A DNA stretch of 64,000 bases from Myxococcales bacterium (GCA_016794345.1 JAEUKE010000314.1:184277-248276); one strand, 5' to 3'; positions 1 to 9,433 are shown, counted from the first letter of the stretch. The notes: a model not told the origin generated them from the sequence alone. Made by a program: numbers and translations.

Positions 1-1293
1 CTCGGGCATGAGCGTGCACTTGCCGGGGTATTCGTCGGTGACGCCGATGCAGCGCTCGTCCGCCGCACATGCCGCGTCGTTCTGGCACTCCGCCCGCGTG
101 AGCGGGATCTCGTCCAGCGTCGTGCCGGGCGCGATGGGGCGGAAGCCGCCGAGGTGGTTTCGCTCGAGGTGGTGCAGCAGCCAGGACCAGCTCGCCGGGC
201 CACCGAGGGGCGCGACGACGTCGAACTTGTCGTGGTGGCGGATGCCGAACATGCTCGAGCCCATTCCGCCCATCGAGACGCCGGTGACGCCGCGGTGGGT
301 GATGCGGCGCTTGATCGTCGCCGTTCCCGCGTCACTCCGGACGAGGAGCTGGTAGGTCCCGAGGCGCGGGGCCTTGAAGCTGAGCGCCCAGCGGCCGTCT
401 TTCTCGACGAAGCGCGGGTCGGCGACGGGCACCACGCGTGGCTCCCGGAACGCCGGCCCGCTGTAGAGCATGGAGAGGTGCCGCAGCCGCGCCCGCGCGG
501 GCATCAGCGCGGGGTTCACCGGGATGCTCATCGGGATCTCGCGCTTGAGCTTGAGGGCCTCGGGCCCGAACGTGATGGCCGGGCCGAGCGCCGTATAACC
601 TGACGGAACTGCCATGGTCCCGCAGCCGATGGTCGCGGCGAAGGGCTCCACCCGCCAGAGGAAGCTGCCCTGCTCGGGCTGGTTGGCGCCCTTGGGCAGG
701 CCGATGCTGGCGCCGGCCAGGCCGCCCGTGCCGGCGAGCGTCTCCTCCTCGCGCAGCTCGCCGTCCGAGGCCGAGCCGTCGCAGCTCGGGAGCGTGGGAT
801 CGAGCACGACGACGTCGAGCGAGCCCGTCGCGTCCGTCCCGTCCCCGCGGGGGACGCTCGCCGTCAGCGTGTAGCGGCCCGCGGTCGTGGCGCCGGGGAG
901 CTCGAAGGTGACCTCGCTCTCGTAGAGCGTGACCTGGCCGGCCCTCGGCGCCGCGAGCGCGTTCGGATCGCTCGAGGTGAAGCTCACGGCGGTGGGAGCG
1001 CAGAAGTCGGGCTCGACGACGACGCGGACCTTGCGCGTCGTGCAGCCCTCGGTTCCCGGCGCGCAGACGGGCAGGAAGACCTGGGCCGGGCTGAAGCGGA
1101 GATGCACCGCGTCGGGCTGCGGCGTCGAGCAGATGTCGCCCGGGCGAAGCTCGGGCTCGAACCCACCCCCGCCGCCGGGGGCGCCGTCGTCGCCACAGCC
1201 GCCGGCAGCCGCTGCGAGCGCCCAGCCGGGGAGGGTGAGAAGGAGGAGCAAACGAGCGCGGCGAGAAGAGGAAAGCGACGGTCGAAGAGGCAC
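1..1293 (-). CDS. Partial lipoprotein with alpha/beta-hydrolase-like domain
   Basis: The gene runs off the left edge of the window, so its C-terminus is missing. Read from a GTG at 1293, it has an N-terminal hydrophobic segment ending in a lipobox-like AGGC and a Gly-rich linker, so the product is probably an exported, lipid-anchored protein. The middle part looks like beta-sandwich sequence. Near residue 380 is GVSMGGMGS, a GxSxG nucleophile elbow, followed by HHDKFDVVAPLGGP, which resembles the region after the nucleophile in esterase-like alpha/beta hydrolases. Codon usage is strongly GC-ending throughout. The start is uncertain because a TTG lies in frame eight codons upstream. Substrate and true length cannot be judged from this fragment. 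Confidence 0.7.
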   Translation of the reverse strand, partial: MPLRPSLSSSRRARLLLLLTLPGWALAAAAGGCGDDGAPGGGGGFEPELRPGDICSTPQPDAVHLRFSPAQVFLPVCAPGTEGCTTRKVRVVVEPDFCAPTAVSFTSSDPNALAAPRAGQVTLYESEVTFELPGATTAGRYTLTASVPRGDGTDATGSLDVVVLDPTLPSCDGSASDGELREEETLAGTGGLAGASIGLPKGANQPEQGSFLWRVEPFAATIGCGTMAVPSGYTALGPAITFGPEALKLKREIPMSIPVNPALMPARARLRHLSMLYSGPAFREPRVVPVADPRFVEKDGRWALSFKAPRLGTYQLLVRSDAGTATIKRRITHRGVTGVSMGGMGSSMFGIRHHDKFDVVAPLGGPASWSWLLHHLERNHLGGFRPIAPGTTLDEIPLTRAECQNDAACAADERCIGVTDEYPGKCTLMPE

Positions 1294-1410
1294 GGCGGCT
1301 CCGAGTCCGAGTGACAAAAACCAGCTGGCCTCGGGCCGGAGAGGCGGCGAGGCGCAGCCAGAGTACAGCGGAAACCCGCCGCTCTGAAGTGGTTTCCTCC
1401 GGCGCGCGCG

Positions 1411-1443
1411 CCGGCGCGCGCGGCCTGGAGCCGCGCGCGCCGG
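1411..1443. terminator. Perfect 14-bp GC hairpin
   Basis: CCGGCGCGCGCGGC, a 5-nt loop CTGGA and the exact reverse complement form a very stable stem. It lies just past the end of the minus-strand fragment at 1451-1636 and upstream of the lipoprotein at 1-1293. There is no T-tract on either strand, so termination is inferred only from the stem and its position. Confidence 0.4.
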
Positions 1444-1450
1444 CGGACGG

Positions 1451-1636
1451 TCACTTTTCGGGCGGCGAGATGACGAGCGCGTCGAAGAACGAACGGGATG
1501 CTTTGGGGTCCCAGCGATCCGTGTCGTAAGCGCTGAGGAGCGCGTACGCGCGGACCGTCCCGTCTCCGATCTGGCGGCTGTCACACACGACGCGGAGCGC
1601 GCCGCGCATGGGGACCGGCTCACACCGGAACGCCAC
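1451..1636 (-). pseudogene. C-terminal remnant of an unknown protein
   Basis: This 61-codon frame has convincing protein-like composition (VVCDSRQIGDGTVRAYALL, then DRWDPKASRSFFDALV) and ends in a normal stop. Similar residues continue upstream of the GTG for a few codons until an in-frame TAA. It therefore looks like the 3' end of a longer gene whose 5' part has been lost. A fragment of a different gene on the other strand starts at the same place. I do not recognise the family. A genuine 61-residue protein is the alternative. Confidence 0.45.
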
Positions 1637-1882
1637 GTCCGGCGCCTCCGAGAGCTGGGCGTCAAGCGGTTACGGACCGGCCTCTCGTGGGCGGACGCCC
1701 ACCGGCCGGGCGCGGAGCGTTGGTTCGACGAGCAGATGCGAGCATTGGATGGCTTCGACCTGACGGTCACCTTCTGCTTCATGCCGGGCTCTCGCGGCGT
1801 GCGCGCCGACCACACGAGCCCGCCCCTCGACGTGCGTGAGTTCGCTGAGTTCTGCGCGCGAATGACGCGTCGTCACGCCTGA
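1619..1882 (+). pseudogene. Glycoside-hydrolase-like fragment
   Basis: This is an open frame of 87 codons with no plausible start codon. It encodes RELGVKRLRTGLSWAD, ERWFDEQM, TVTFCFMPGSRG and HTSPPLDVREFAEFCAR. The pattern of a WAD motif, a beta-strand ending in CF.P, and TSPP followed by EFAEFC is what I know from the N-terminal half of TIM-barrel glycoside hydrolases (beta-xylosidase/cellulase-like). Such enzymes are several hundred residues long, and this copy stops abruptly at a TGA. Both ends are missing, so I call it a decayed fragment. The family assignment is from memory of motifs, not from an alignment. Confidence 0.5.
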
Positions 1883-2369
1883 CGGAGCAAGACGTGTTTC
1901 ACGCGACACCTTCGTGGTCGGCGGGGGGCCTGCGGTCGCGAGCGGGGGGCGGCCCGCCAAACGCTCGGGCAGGGGCGCCTGCTGCAGCCTGCGTGCCGCG
2001 CGTGTCGAACGAAGAATCGTGCGGCCGCAGCCGGGATCGCAGCGCGCCACGTTATGGTGGCTCCGCCAGCGCGCCACGGTCGCGCGAAATGGCCCCCGCA
2101 AGAGCTCCACAAACCGTGAGGTGATTATCGGGGCATGCCCGATTATTGTGTGGCGCGCCCGGCGCTCAGCGGCGGCGCTCGCGCTCCCGCGCGTCGGCGC
2201 GGCTGTCACCTTCTGCCCCACCGCGGCTCACGAGCTTGGAGAAGCTCACGCTCCCGTCGGAGGTCTCGTCCTGGAAACCGCCATGCCGATCGTGGCGGTT
2301 TGGGGGGGTGAGCGCGCGCTCGTGGCATCGTTGATGCAGCGCCTCTTCGATACCGAAAGGATCGTGAAG
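1883..2369. other. Gene-poor stretch
   Basis: I see no supportable gene here. There is a small hairpin ATCGGG-GCATG-CCCGAT near 2127-2143. Between 2166 and 2300 the minus strand reads DETSDGSVSFSKLVSRGG with good codon usage before a stop, which may be a further gene remnant. I could not assign it to a family. Confidence 0.4.
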
Positions 2370-2480
2370 ATGTTGAACGACGCCATCGTGTCGAAGCTGA
2401 ACGAGCTGATTCAGCTCGATTACGACGCCATTCAGGCCTACGAGCGAGCGATCGCCAAGATCGAGGGACTCGCTTCGCGG
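2370..2480 (+). pseudogene. 5' fragment of ferritin-like (DUF2383-type) gene
   Basis: An ATG preceded by GAAAGGA begins MLNDAIVSKLNELIQLDYD, then AIQAYERAIAKIE. This is the opening helix of four-helix-bundle, ferritin-like proteins of the DUF2383 type, with the Asp/Glu pattern of the first helix. Members are around 150 residues. Here the resemblance stops after about 32 residues and the frame continues as low-complexity Arg/Gly-rich sequence into the next gene. The remaining helices are gone, so the gene is presumably dead. Confidence 0.5.
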
Positions 2481-2633
2481 GGTGGGCATGGCGAAAAGGG
2501 GTCGCAAGCCGCGTACCGTCGCGCTTTGCCGCGGGGCTCCCGGGCCGAGCCGAGCCGGCACGCGCGTTGCGGCGTCCTCCGACGGCGTTCCGTGGGCCTT
2601 CCGGCTGGCACCCGAATTGCTAACAGGAGAGTC

Positions 2634-3026
2634 ATGATCAGTGGGCGCACCGCACGAGTCTCGGCGGCCTTCATCATGATGGGCTGCTGGGGCGATCCGG
2701 ACTCTCCGCCCGGACCGAGCAGCGCGGTCATCGGCGACGGGCCCAGCAACGGGGTGTGGACGCCCGGCCAGAACCAGGGGGGAGACGGGTTCGGCGGCGT
2801 CTATTTCGGCGGTGGGCACCCTGACTCGGGTGGCGGCCCGCGGGTCGGTGACGGTCCGGGCGCCAACGATCGACCTGGCCTCGGCGATCAGCCGGGACAG
2901 ACCGGCGGCGGGCCCGGCGACGGCGGAGGCTTCTCCGAGGTGCCCGGCAACGACGGCAACGACGGCGGCTTCGGCGGCACCGGGCTGGGAGGCTTCGGCT
3001 TCGGCTTCGGCGGCTTCGACTTCTGA
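2634..3026 (+). CDS. Small Gly/Asp-rich putative lipoprotein
   Basis: The ATG follows an AGGAGAG ribosome-binding site at good spacing and opens a 130-residue product. The N-terminus (MISGRTARVSAAFIMMGC) is a short signal sequence ending in a Cys, consistent with lipidation although the lipobox is not ideal. The rest is almost entirely Gly, Asp, Pro and Asn, ending in GGFGFGFGGFDF. There is no enzyme-like domain. It converges with the next gene, leaving a 3-bp gap. The strong ribosome-binding site argues that the gene is expressed. Function is unknown. Confidence 0.6.
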   Translation: MISGRTARVSAAFIMMGCWGDPDSPPGPSSAVIGDGPSNGVWTPGQNQGGDGFGGVYFGGGHPDSGGGPRVGDGPGANDRPGLGDQPGQTGGGPGDGGGFSEVPGNDGNDGGFGGTGLGGFGFGFGGFDF

Positions 3027-3029
3027 GGC

Positions 3030-4619
3030 CTAGTTCGGAGCGGGGGCCTGGCCGGTGGCTTCGCCGGCGAGGCTGCCGGTCTTGCCGAGCGCCTCGATCG
3101 TCCCGGCCCACGTGCCTTCGAAGGAAACGGGGACCAACGTGCCGTCCACCGTCGCCTGGGCGGTGAGCGAGACCGTCGTCGTGCCGGACGCCTCGGGCGC
3201 GTCGAGCCCCGCTCGCCAGAGCTCGTCGAGCCCCGTCTTGCAGAGAGCGGCGCCGCAGGCGGCGTCGCAGGATCCGAAGCCGGCGATCAGCGAGCCGATC
3301 GCGTCGCAGTCGATCTGCTGCGCGAGGCTCTCTCCCACCGTCGCGCCACCGTATTGGTTCGTGGCCGCCACCTTCATCCAATGAGCAGCCAGGCGCGCGG
3401 CGGAGAAGCCGATCGAGCCGGATCCCTCGATCACGTCCCCGGAGCTCGTCGACCACATGAACGCGACCTCGGGGGGCACGCCGAGATCGGCGGCGTTGCC
3501 GCCGCTCCAGTCGGTGAGGACAAACGTCGCCATCATGGGGTCTTCGGAGCTGCCCGTGAGCCGACCGGTGATGGTGCTCGTGCTCGCGGCGGCGTCGGCC
3601 ATGGCCGCGCCGATGCCGCTCGTCGCCAGCGAGTCGCACCACGCGCTCGCGTCGAACCCGGCGAGCTGCGAGTCGACCGCCTCGTCCAGCTGGGTCGACT
3701 CCCGATGCGCCTGGAAGAGCGCCAGCTCGCTCGCCGAGAGCGTGCCCTCGATCGCGTCGAGGAGCGGTCCCGCGAGCGGCTGCTGCGGTGGGAAGGCGGT
3801 GTCGGAGACGACGGTCGCGCCCGCGGCGAGCAGCGCCTGGTAGCCGGTCGGGTCGGGCGAGAACTCGAGCGTGACGTCGAGCTCTGCGTCTTCGAGGGCC
3901 ATCGGCCTGTCGAGCACGTCGACGGAGACTTCCGCGACCTTCCCCGGCAACTCGAGGGTGAGCTCCGCGCAGCCCGCGGCCAGCTCTCCGGCGTGGATTG
4001 CGGCGACGACCTTGGGACCGACGGGGACGCTCTCGACCACCGGTGCGGAGGAGGCGCTCGACGTCGCGCGGAGGCCGCCCGGATGGTCAGGGAGCTTCGC
4101 GAGCACCTCTTCACACGTGGAGCCCACGACGACGTCCGCCGTCCAGCCATCGATCTCCCGGTTGCCCGCGTACTCCGGAACCACGCGCAGGTCCGAGAAG
4201 CCGAGCTCGCTCACCGAGACCGGCAGCTCGGCCGAGACCCCGCCGAGCTGCGCCCGAAGCCGGAACGTCGCAGGCTGGCTCGGGGCGGTCAGCTCCACCG
4301 AGGCAGACCCGCTCTCGTCGGACTGCACCGCGGATCGGTCGAGAGACGCGTCCGCCGCATCACCCAGCAACAACACGCCGACGGTCACGCTGGGTGAGGT
4401 CTCGATGCCGACCTGGGCGGTTTGCTTCGGCTTCAGCTCGAGCGTGCCTTCTTGCGTGAAGCGGACGGAGGACCCGTTCGAGTCGCTGCCCCCCTCATCG
4501 AGCGGACCGGTGTTGCCGTCCGACTCGCCGCAGGCCACGAAGGACGGTAGGGCCGCGAGCGCGGCGAGGAGGAAGGCCGCTCGCCGGAGAGGGCGGAGCA
4601 CGGCAAAAGTTAAGGACAT
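3030..4619 (-). CDS. Large hypothetical lipoprotein with Ig-like sandwich repeats
   Basis: This 529-residue protein begins with a clear signal peptide (AAFLLAALAALPSFVAC) and a Cys for lipid attachment, followed by an acidic Ser/Gly linker. Residues of roughly 50-260 read as beta-sandwich sequence (TLELKPKQTAQVGIETSP; ATFRLRAQLGGVSAELPVSV) like bacterial Ig-like domains. The second half is more helical with several Cys (WCDSLA, DCDAIG, SCDAACGAALC), suggesting disulfides in the periplasm or outside. Its promoter would lie in the 115-bp divergent gap shared with the kor operon. No catalytic motif is visible and function is unknown. Confidence 0.8.
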   Translation of the reverse strand: MSLTFAVLRPLRRAAFLLAALAALPSFVACGESDGNTGPLDEGGSDSNGSSVRFTQEGTLELKPKQTAQVGIETSPSVTVGVLLLGDAADASLDRSAVQSDESGSASVELTAPSQPATFRLRAQLGGVSAELPVSVSELGFSDLRVVPEYAGNREIDGWTADVVVGSTCEEVLAKLPDHPGGLRATSSASSAPVVESVPVGPKVVAAIHAGELAAGCAELTLELPGKVAEVSVDVLDRPMALEDAELDVTLEFSPDPTGYQALLAAGATVVSDTAFPPQQPLAGPLLDAIEGTLSASELALFQAHRESTQLDEAVDSQLAGFDASAWCDSLATSGIGAAMADAAASTSTITGRLTGSSEDPMMATFVLTDWSGGNAADLGVPPEVAFMWSTSSGDVIEGSGSIGFSAARLAAHWMKVAATNQYGGATVGESLAQQIDCDAIGSLIAGFGSCDAACGAALCKTGLDELWRAGLDAPEASGTTTVSLTAQATVDGTLVPVSFEGTWAGTIEALGKTGSLAGEATGQAPAPN

Positions 4620-4734
4620 CGAGGGAGAAGCTTAGCAGAGGGAAGAGGGGTGCAACAGGAACCGACCTTCCGCTGCTCCCCCCTGCCGCGCCGCCGGCTT
4701 GGGTGTACGATGCCTCGCCCTCTGGAGAGCAAAC

Positions 4735-6531
4735 GTGCAGCCTACCGACGTCCGCGATAGCCCGGACCACTTCCACAAAGTCGTCGACTGCCAGTGGGCC
4801 TGCCCGGCCCACACGAACGTCCCTGCGTACATCCGGCTCATCGCGCAGGGCCGGTTCGCCGACGCCTACCTCGAGAACCGCAAGTCGAACGTGTTCCCGG
4901 GGATCCTGGGCCGAACGTGCGATCGGCCTTGTGAGCCCGCCTGCCGGCGAGGCCGCGTCGAGGAGAAGCCCGTCGCGATCTGCCGGCTGAAACGCGTCGC
5001 GGCGGACCTCCGCGGGGACGTGGACGCGCGCCTGCCGCGGGCGCCGGCCCAGAAAAACGGCAAACGCGTCGCGTGCATCGGGGCAGGGCCGGCCTCCTTG
5101 ACGGTCGCCAACGACCTGATGCCGCTCGGCTACGAGGTCACGATCTTCGAGAAGCAGCCGGTGCCCGGCGGTCTCATGCGCTCGAACATCCCCGCGTTCC
5201 GCCTGCCCGAGTCGGTCCTCGACGAAGAGATCGACATGGTCCTCCGGATGGGCGTGGACATTCGCTACGGCACGCCGGTCACCAGCATGAAGGCCCTGCT
5301 CGCCGAGGGCTACGACGCGGTCTTCGTCGGCAGCGGCGCCCCGCGCGGAAAAAACCTCGAGCTGCCGGGGCGCTACGACACGGATCGCATCCACATCGGG
5401 ATCGACTGGCTGGAGTCGGTGGCGTTCGGGCACATCGACAAGATCGGCGAGAAGGTCCTCATCATCGGCGTCGGCAACACCGCGATGGATTGCTGCCGCT
5501 CGGCACGCCGCATCGGCGGCAAAGAGATCAAGGTCATGGCGCGCAAGCCGCGCGGCTACTTCAAGGCGTCGCCCTGGGAGCTCGAGGACGCGGAGGAGGA
5601 GCAGGTCGAGATCCTGGTCAACCACGCCCCGAAGGAGTTCGTCGTCGAGGACGGCAAGCTGAAGGGCATGCGCTTCGATCTCGTCGAGTGGGAGATCCCC
5701 GAGAAGGGCGAGCCCACGAAGTCGAAGGTGATCGACACCGTGTTCATCGAGGCGGACGACGTCATCCTCGCCATCGGGCAGGAGGCGGCGTTCCCCTACA
5801 TCGAGAAAGACCTCGGCTTCGAGCTCGACAAGTGGGGCTGCCCGGTCGTCGACAAGACGACCTTCCAGTCGACGCGCGAGGGCGTGTTCTTCGGCGGCGA
5901 CGCGGCGTGGGGCCCGCTCAACATCATCTGGGCGGTGGAGCACGGCCATCAGGCCGCGATCAGCATCCACAACTACGTGAGCAAGGTCCCGCTGACCGAG
6001 CGGCCCAAGCAGGGGATGAACCTCTCGACCACGAAGATGGGCATCCACGAGTGGGCGTATTCGAACGACTACAGCTCGGAGAAGCGCCAGAAGATGACAC
6101 ACGTCGACCTGGCCGAGCGCTTCAAGCGGATGAACATCGAGGTGGAGCTCGGCTTCGACGCGGAGCAGACCGCGCGCGAGGTGCAGCGCTGTCTGAACTG
6201 TGACGTCCAGACCGTCTTCACCGAGAAGGCCTGCATCGAGTGCGACGCTTGCGTCGACATCTGCCCGGTGCTCTGCCTCACCATCGCTGCGAACGGCGAG
6301 GAGCCCGACCTGCGCAAGCGCCTGAGCGCGCCGTCGGTCAACCCCAGCCAGTCCCTCTTCGTCTCGGACGCGCTCCCGCAGACGAAACGCGTGATGATCA
6401 AGGACGAGGACATGTGCGTCCATTGCGGGCTGTGCGCCGAGCGCTGCCCCACGGCAGCGTGGGACATGCAGACGTTCCAGCTCCTCATCCCTTACGCAGG
6501 AAAGCCGGCGTGCAAAACTCCCAAGCTCTGA
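4735..6531 (+). CDS. GltD-like NAD(P)H Fe-S flavoprotein of the Kor operon
   Basis: The 598-residue protein has an N-terminal GltD-type Fe-S helical domain (CQWACPAHTNVPAYI; TCDRPCEPACRRG), an FAD dinucleotide fold (GAGPASLTVANDL), a second NAD(P) fold (GVGNTAMDCCRSARR) and the GGDAAWGP FAD-closing motif. The C-terminus carries two ferredoxin-like 4Fe-4S motifs (CIECDACVDICP and CVHCGLCAERCP). This architecture moves electrons between NAD(P)H, FAD and ferredoxin-type clusters. It overlaps korA by 22 bp, so it likely re-oxidises or reduces the carrier used by KorAB. I chose the GTG at 4735 because GGAGAG precedes it; a TTG at 4699 is in frame. A TACGAT box lies 23 nt upstream of the start. Confidence 0.9.
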   Translation: MQPTDVRDSPDHFHKVVDCQWACPAHTNVPAYIRLIAQGRFADAYLENRKSNVFPGILGRTCDRPCEPACRRGRVEEKPVAICRLKRVAADLRGDVDARLPRAPAQKNGKRVACIGAGPASLTVANDLMPLGYEVTIFEKQPVPGGLMRSNIPAFRLPESVLDEEIDMVLRMGVDIRYGTPVTSMKALLAEGYDAVFVGSGAPRGKNLELPGRYDTDRIHIGIDWLESVAFGHIDKIGEKVLIIGVGNTAMDCCRSARRIGGKEIKVMARKPRGYFKASPWELEDAEEEQVEILVNHAPKEFVVEDGKLKGMRFDLVEWEIPEKGEPTKSKVIDTVFIEADDVILAIGQEAAFPYIEKDLGFELDKWGCPVVDKTTFQSTREGVFFGGDAAWGPLNIIWAVEHGHQAAISIHNYVSKVPLTERPKQGMNLSTTKMGIHEWAYSNDYSSEKRQKMTHVDLAERFKRMNIEVELGFDAEQTAREVQRCLNCDVQTVFTEKACIECDACVDICPVLCLTIAANGEEPDLRKRLSAPSVNPSQSLFVSDALPQTKRVMIKDEDMCVHCGLCAERCPTAAWDMQTFQLLIPYAGKPACKTPKL

Positions 6532-8369
6532 AGATCAACGACTTCGCCTTCAAGCTCGCCAACGTCAACGGAACCGGGTCGGCGAGCGCGAACAGCCTCC
6601 TGATGCAGGCGATCTTCCGGATGGGGATCCCGGTCTCGGGCAAGAACCTCTTCCCGTCCAACATCCAGGGGTTGCCGACCTGGTACGAGATCCGCGTCAA
6701 CCAAGACGGCTTCACGGCGCGCACCTCGGAATACGACCTGATGGTCGCCATGAACGCGGAGACCTACGCGCGCGACGTGGCGGAGGTGCGGCCCGGCGGC
6801 TACGTCATCTACGACTCGACCTGGCCGCTCGACAAGAAGCTCCTCCGGCCGGACGTGACCTACCTCGGCGTGCCCTACGCCAGGCTCTGCAGCGAGGCCT
6901 TCGAGAGCGCGCGCGAGCGGACGCTGATGAAGAACATCGCGTACGTCGGCACGCTGACCGCGCTGCTCGACATCGACATGTCGGTCGTCGCCGGCATGTT
7001 GATGGAGAAGTTCTCGAAGAAGCCGGCGCTCATGGAGTCGAACCGCAAGGCCATCGAGCTGGGTTATGCCCACGCCAAGGAGAGCTTCGAGTGCCCGCTC
7101 CCGCTGCGGCTGGAGAAGATGGACGCGACGAAGGACTCGATCCTGATCGACGGCAACACCGCCGTCGCCCTCGGCTGCGTCTACGCGGGCGCGACGGTCG
7201 CGGCGTGGTACCCGATCACGCCGAGCACCAGCGTCCTCGACGGCTTCAAGGCGTTCTGTGAGAAGTACCGGACGGACAAGGAGACAGGCGACCGCCACTA
7301 CGCCATCCTCCAGGCCGAGGACGAGCTCGCGGCCATCGGCATGGTCATCGGCGCGTCCTGGAACGGCGCGCGGTCGTTCACCTCCACCTCGGGGCCCGGC
7401 ATCTCGCTCATGAGCGAGCTCATCGGGCTCGCCTACTACGCGGAGATCCCCGCGGTCCTCATCGACGTTCAGCGGGTCGGGCCCTCCACCGGCATGCCCA
7501 CGCGCACGCAGCAAGGCGACCTCTTGCTCTGCGCGTACGCATCACACGGCGACACGAAGCACATCGTGCTCTTCCCCGCGAACCCGAATGAGGCGTTTCA
7601 CTTCGCCGTCGCGTCGTTCGACCTCGCCGAGCGCTTCCAGACGCCCGTCTTCGTGCTGACGGACCTCGACATCGGCATGAACGACTGGGTCGTGCCGCGC
7701 CTCGAGTGGGACGACGGCTACCGGCCCGATCGCGGTCGGGTCTTGAGCGAGCAGGAGGTCGCGGCGCTGCCGAAGTACCACCGTTACTCCCCGGAGGACG
7801 AGCTGGGCGTCGCCGCGCGGACGTTCCCCGGCGTCCACCCCAAGGGAGCGTTTTTCACCCGCGGCTCGGGGCACAACAAGCTCGGCGGCTACACCGAGAT
7901 CCCCGACGAGTACCAGGAGGTGATGGACCGGCTGCTCCGCAAGCACAACGCGGCCAAGCGCCTGGTACCGGCGCCGATCATCGAGCGGCGAAAGGGCGCG
8001 AGCATCGGCGTCGTCACGCTCGGCGGCTGCGATCTCGCGGTCCGCGAGGCGCTCGTCCTGCTCGAGAAGCAGGGCGTGCCGGCGGACTACATGCGGGTGC
8101 GCGCCTTCCCCTTCAGCGAAGAGGTGGAGACGTTCCTCGCCGAGCACGATCGCATCTTCGTGGTGGAGCAGAACCGCGACGCGCAGCTGAAGAGCCTGCT
8201 CACCCTCGAGACCCGGGTGGAAAAAGAGAAGCTCGCCAGCGTCATCGCCTACGGCGGCTTCCCGCTCCAGGCCGCGCAGGTCACAACCGGCATTCAGTCC
8301 CAGCTGCCGCCGCCGAAGCGGCCGCCCGCCGAGCCCACGGCGGCACGCGCGAACGGAGGTGCGTCGTGA
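6510..8369 (+). CDS. korA: 2-oxoacid:ferredoxin oxidoreductase subunit alpha
   Basis: This is a 619-residue fused gamma/alpha subunit. The first 170 or so residues form the gamma domain (GTGSASANSLLMQAIFRMGI; GGYVIYDSTWPL). The alpha domain follows, with GNTAVALGCVYAGATVAAWY, YPITPSTSVLDGF, the acidic QAEDELAAIGMVIGASWNG and TSTSGPGISLMSE. It oxidatively decarboxylates a 2-oxoacid, most likely 2-oxoglutarate, to the acyl-CoA while reducing ferredoxin. It begins at a GTG with AGGAAA upstream, inside the end of the flavoprotein gene, and its TGA overlaps the korB GTG. Pyruvate or branched-chain oxoacids cannot be excluded as substrate. Confidence 0.93.
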   Translation: MQNSQALKINDFAFKLANVNGTGSASANSLLMQAIFRMGIPVSGKNLFPSNIQGLPTWYEIRVNQDGFTARTSEYDLMVAMNAETYARDVAEVRPGGYVIYDSTWPLDKKLLRPDVTYLGVPYARLCSEAFESARERTLMKNIAYVGTLTALLDIDMSVVAGMLMEKFSKKPALMESNRKAIELGYAHAKESFECPLPLRLEKMDATKDSILIDGNTAVALGCVYAGATVAAWYPITPSTSVLDGFKAFCEKYRTDKETGDRHYAILQAEDELAAIGMVIGASWNGARSFTSTSGPGISLMSELIGLAYYAEIPAVLIDVQRVGPSTGMPTRTQQGDLLLCAYASHGDTKHIVLFPANPNEAFHFAVASFDLAERFQTPVFVLTDLDIGMNDWVVPRLEWDDGYRPDRGRVLSEQEVAALPKYHRYSPEDELGVAARTFPGVHPKGAFFTRGSGHNKLGGYTEIPDEYQEVMDRLLRKHNAAKRLVPAPIIERRKGASIGVVTLGGCDLAVREALVLLEKQGVPADYMRVRAFPFSEEVETFLAEHDRIFVVEQNRDAQLKSLLTLETRVEKEKLASVIAYGGFPLQAAQVTTGIQSQLPPPKRPPAEPTAARANGGAS

Positions 8370-9421
8370 GCTACATCAAGAAGCCCGTCGTCACCCACCC
8401 GTCGCTCACGCCCAACGAGATCGGCCTCACGCTGCGCGACTACGAGGGCTCGATGTCCACGCTCTGCGCGGGCTGCGGGCACGACTCGATCACGGCGGCC
8501 ATCGTGCGGTCGCTCTACGAGCTCGATCTGCCGCCGCACCGGATCGCGAAGCTCTCCGGGATCGGCTGCTCCTCGAAGACGCCCACCTATTTCGCCTCTG
8601 CGGCGCACGGCTTCAACTCGGCGCACGGGCGCATGCCGGCCATCGCGACGGGGGCCAACGCCGCGAACCGCGACCTCGCGTACATCGGCGTGAGCGGCGA
8701 CGGCGACTCGATGTCGATCGGGCTCGGGCAGCTCTGCCACGCGATCCGGCGAAACGTGAACATGCTCTACGTGCTCGAGAACAACGGGTGCTACGGGCTG
8801 ACGAAGGGGCAGTTCTCGGCGTCGACGGACATCGGATCGAAGTCGAAGCGCGGCGAGGAGAACACGATGCCGCCCCTCGATCCGGTCATGATGGCGCTCT
8901 CGATCGGCGCTGGCTTCGTCGCGCGCAGCTTCTCCGGCGACAAGGCGCAGCTCGTCCCCATCCTCAAGGCTGGCCTCCGCCACAACGGCTTCGCCCTGGT
9001 AGACGTCATCTCGCCGTGCGTGACGTTCAACGACCACGTCGGCTCGACCAAGAGCTACGCGCACACGCGCAAACACCAGCTGCCGGTCATCGAGTCGGAC
9101 TTCGTGGAGCCGAAGGACGAGATCATCGCGAACCTCGCCCCGGGGGCCTCCACGACGGTCGCCCTGCACGACGGCAGCACCGTCGTGTTCCGCAAGGTGG
9201 CGGAGGACTACGATCCGACCGATCGCGCGAAGGTCATCGCGTACCTGCAGGAGCACCAGCGCACGGGGGAGGTGCCCGTGGGGCTGCTCTACCTCGACAC
9301 GAAGGGCGTGGAGATGCACGCGGCCATGCAGACCGTGGGGACGCCGCTCTCGCAGCTCCCGTTCGAGAAGCTCTGCCCCGGCAAGGACGCGCTCGACAAG
9401 CTCCAGCGCGCTTACCGTTAG
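8366..9421 (+). CDS. korB: 2-oxoacid:ferredoxin oxidoreductase subunit beta
   Basis: This 351-residue subunit binds thiamine diphosphate. It has STLCAGCGHDSITAAIV with cluster-binding Cys, then LSGIGCSSKTPTYF. The TPP/Mg motif runs from GVSGDGDSMSIG to VLENNGCYGLTKGQ (GDG followed by NN). SPCVTFNDH is a typical KorB strand near the 2-oxoacid site. The GTG start overlaps the korA stop as GTGA and has GGAGGT upstream, indicating translational coupling. KorA and KorB form the catalytic unit; the upstream Fe-S flavoprotein is the probable electron partner. Confidence 0.93.
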   Translation: MSYIKKPVVTHPSLTPNEIGLTLRDYEGSMSTLCAGCGHDSITAAIVRSLYELDLPPHRIAKLSGIGCSSKTPTYFASAAHGFNSAHGRMPAIATGANAANRDLAYIGVSGDGDSMSIGLGQLCHAIRRNVNMLYVLENNGCYGLTKGQFSASTDIGSKSKRGEENTMPPLDPVMMALSIGAGFVARSFSGDKAQLVPILKAGLRHNGFALVDVISPCVTFNDHVGSTKSYAHTRKHQLPVIESDFVEPKDEIIANLAPGASTTVALHDGSTVVFRKVAEDYDPTDRAKVIAYLQEHQRTGEVPVGLLYLDTKGVEMHAAMQTVGTPLSQLPFEKLCPGKDALDKLQRAYR

Positions 9422-9433
9422 GAAGACGCCGCG

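Noticed and set aside
1612..1882. Possible intact short gene or TGA-containing selenoprotein at the glycoside-hydrolase fragment
   Set aside because: No sequence resembling the same family follows the TGA at 1880 and there is no start codon, so it is a fragment.
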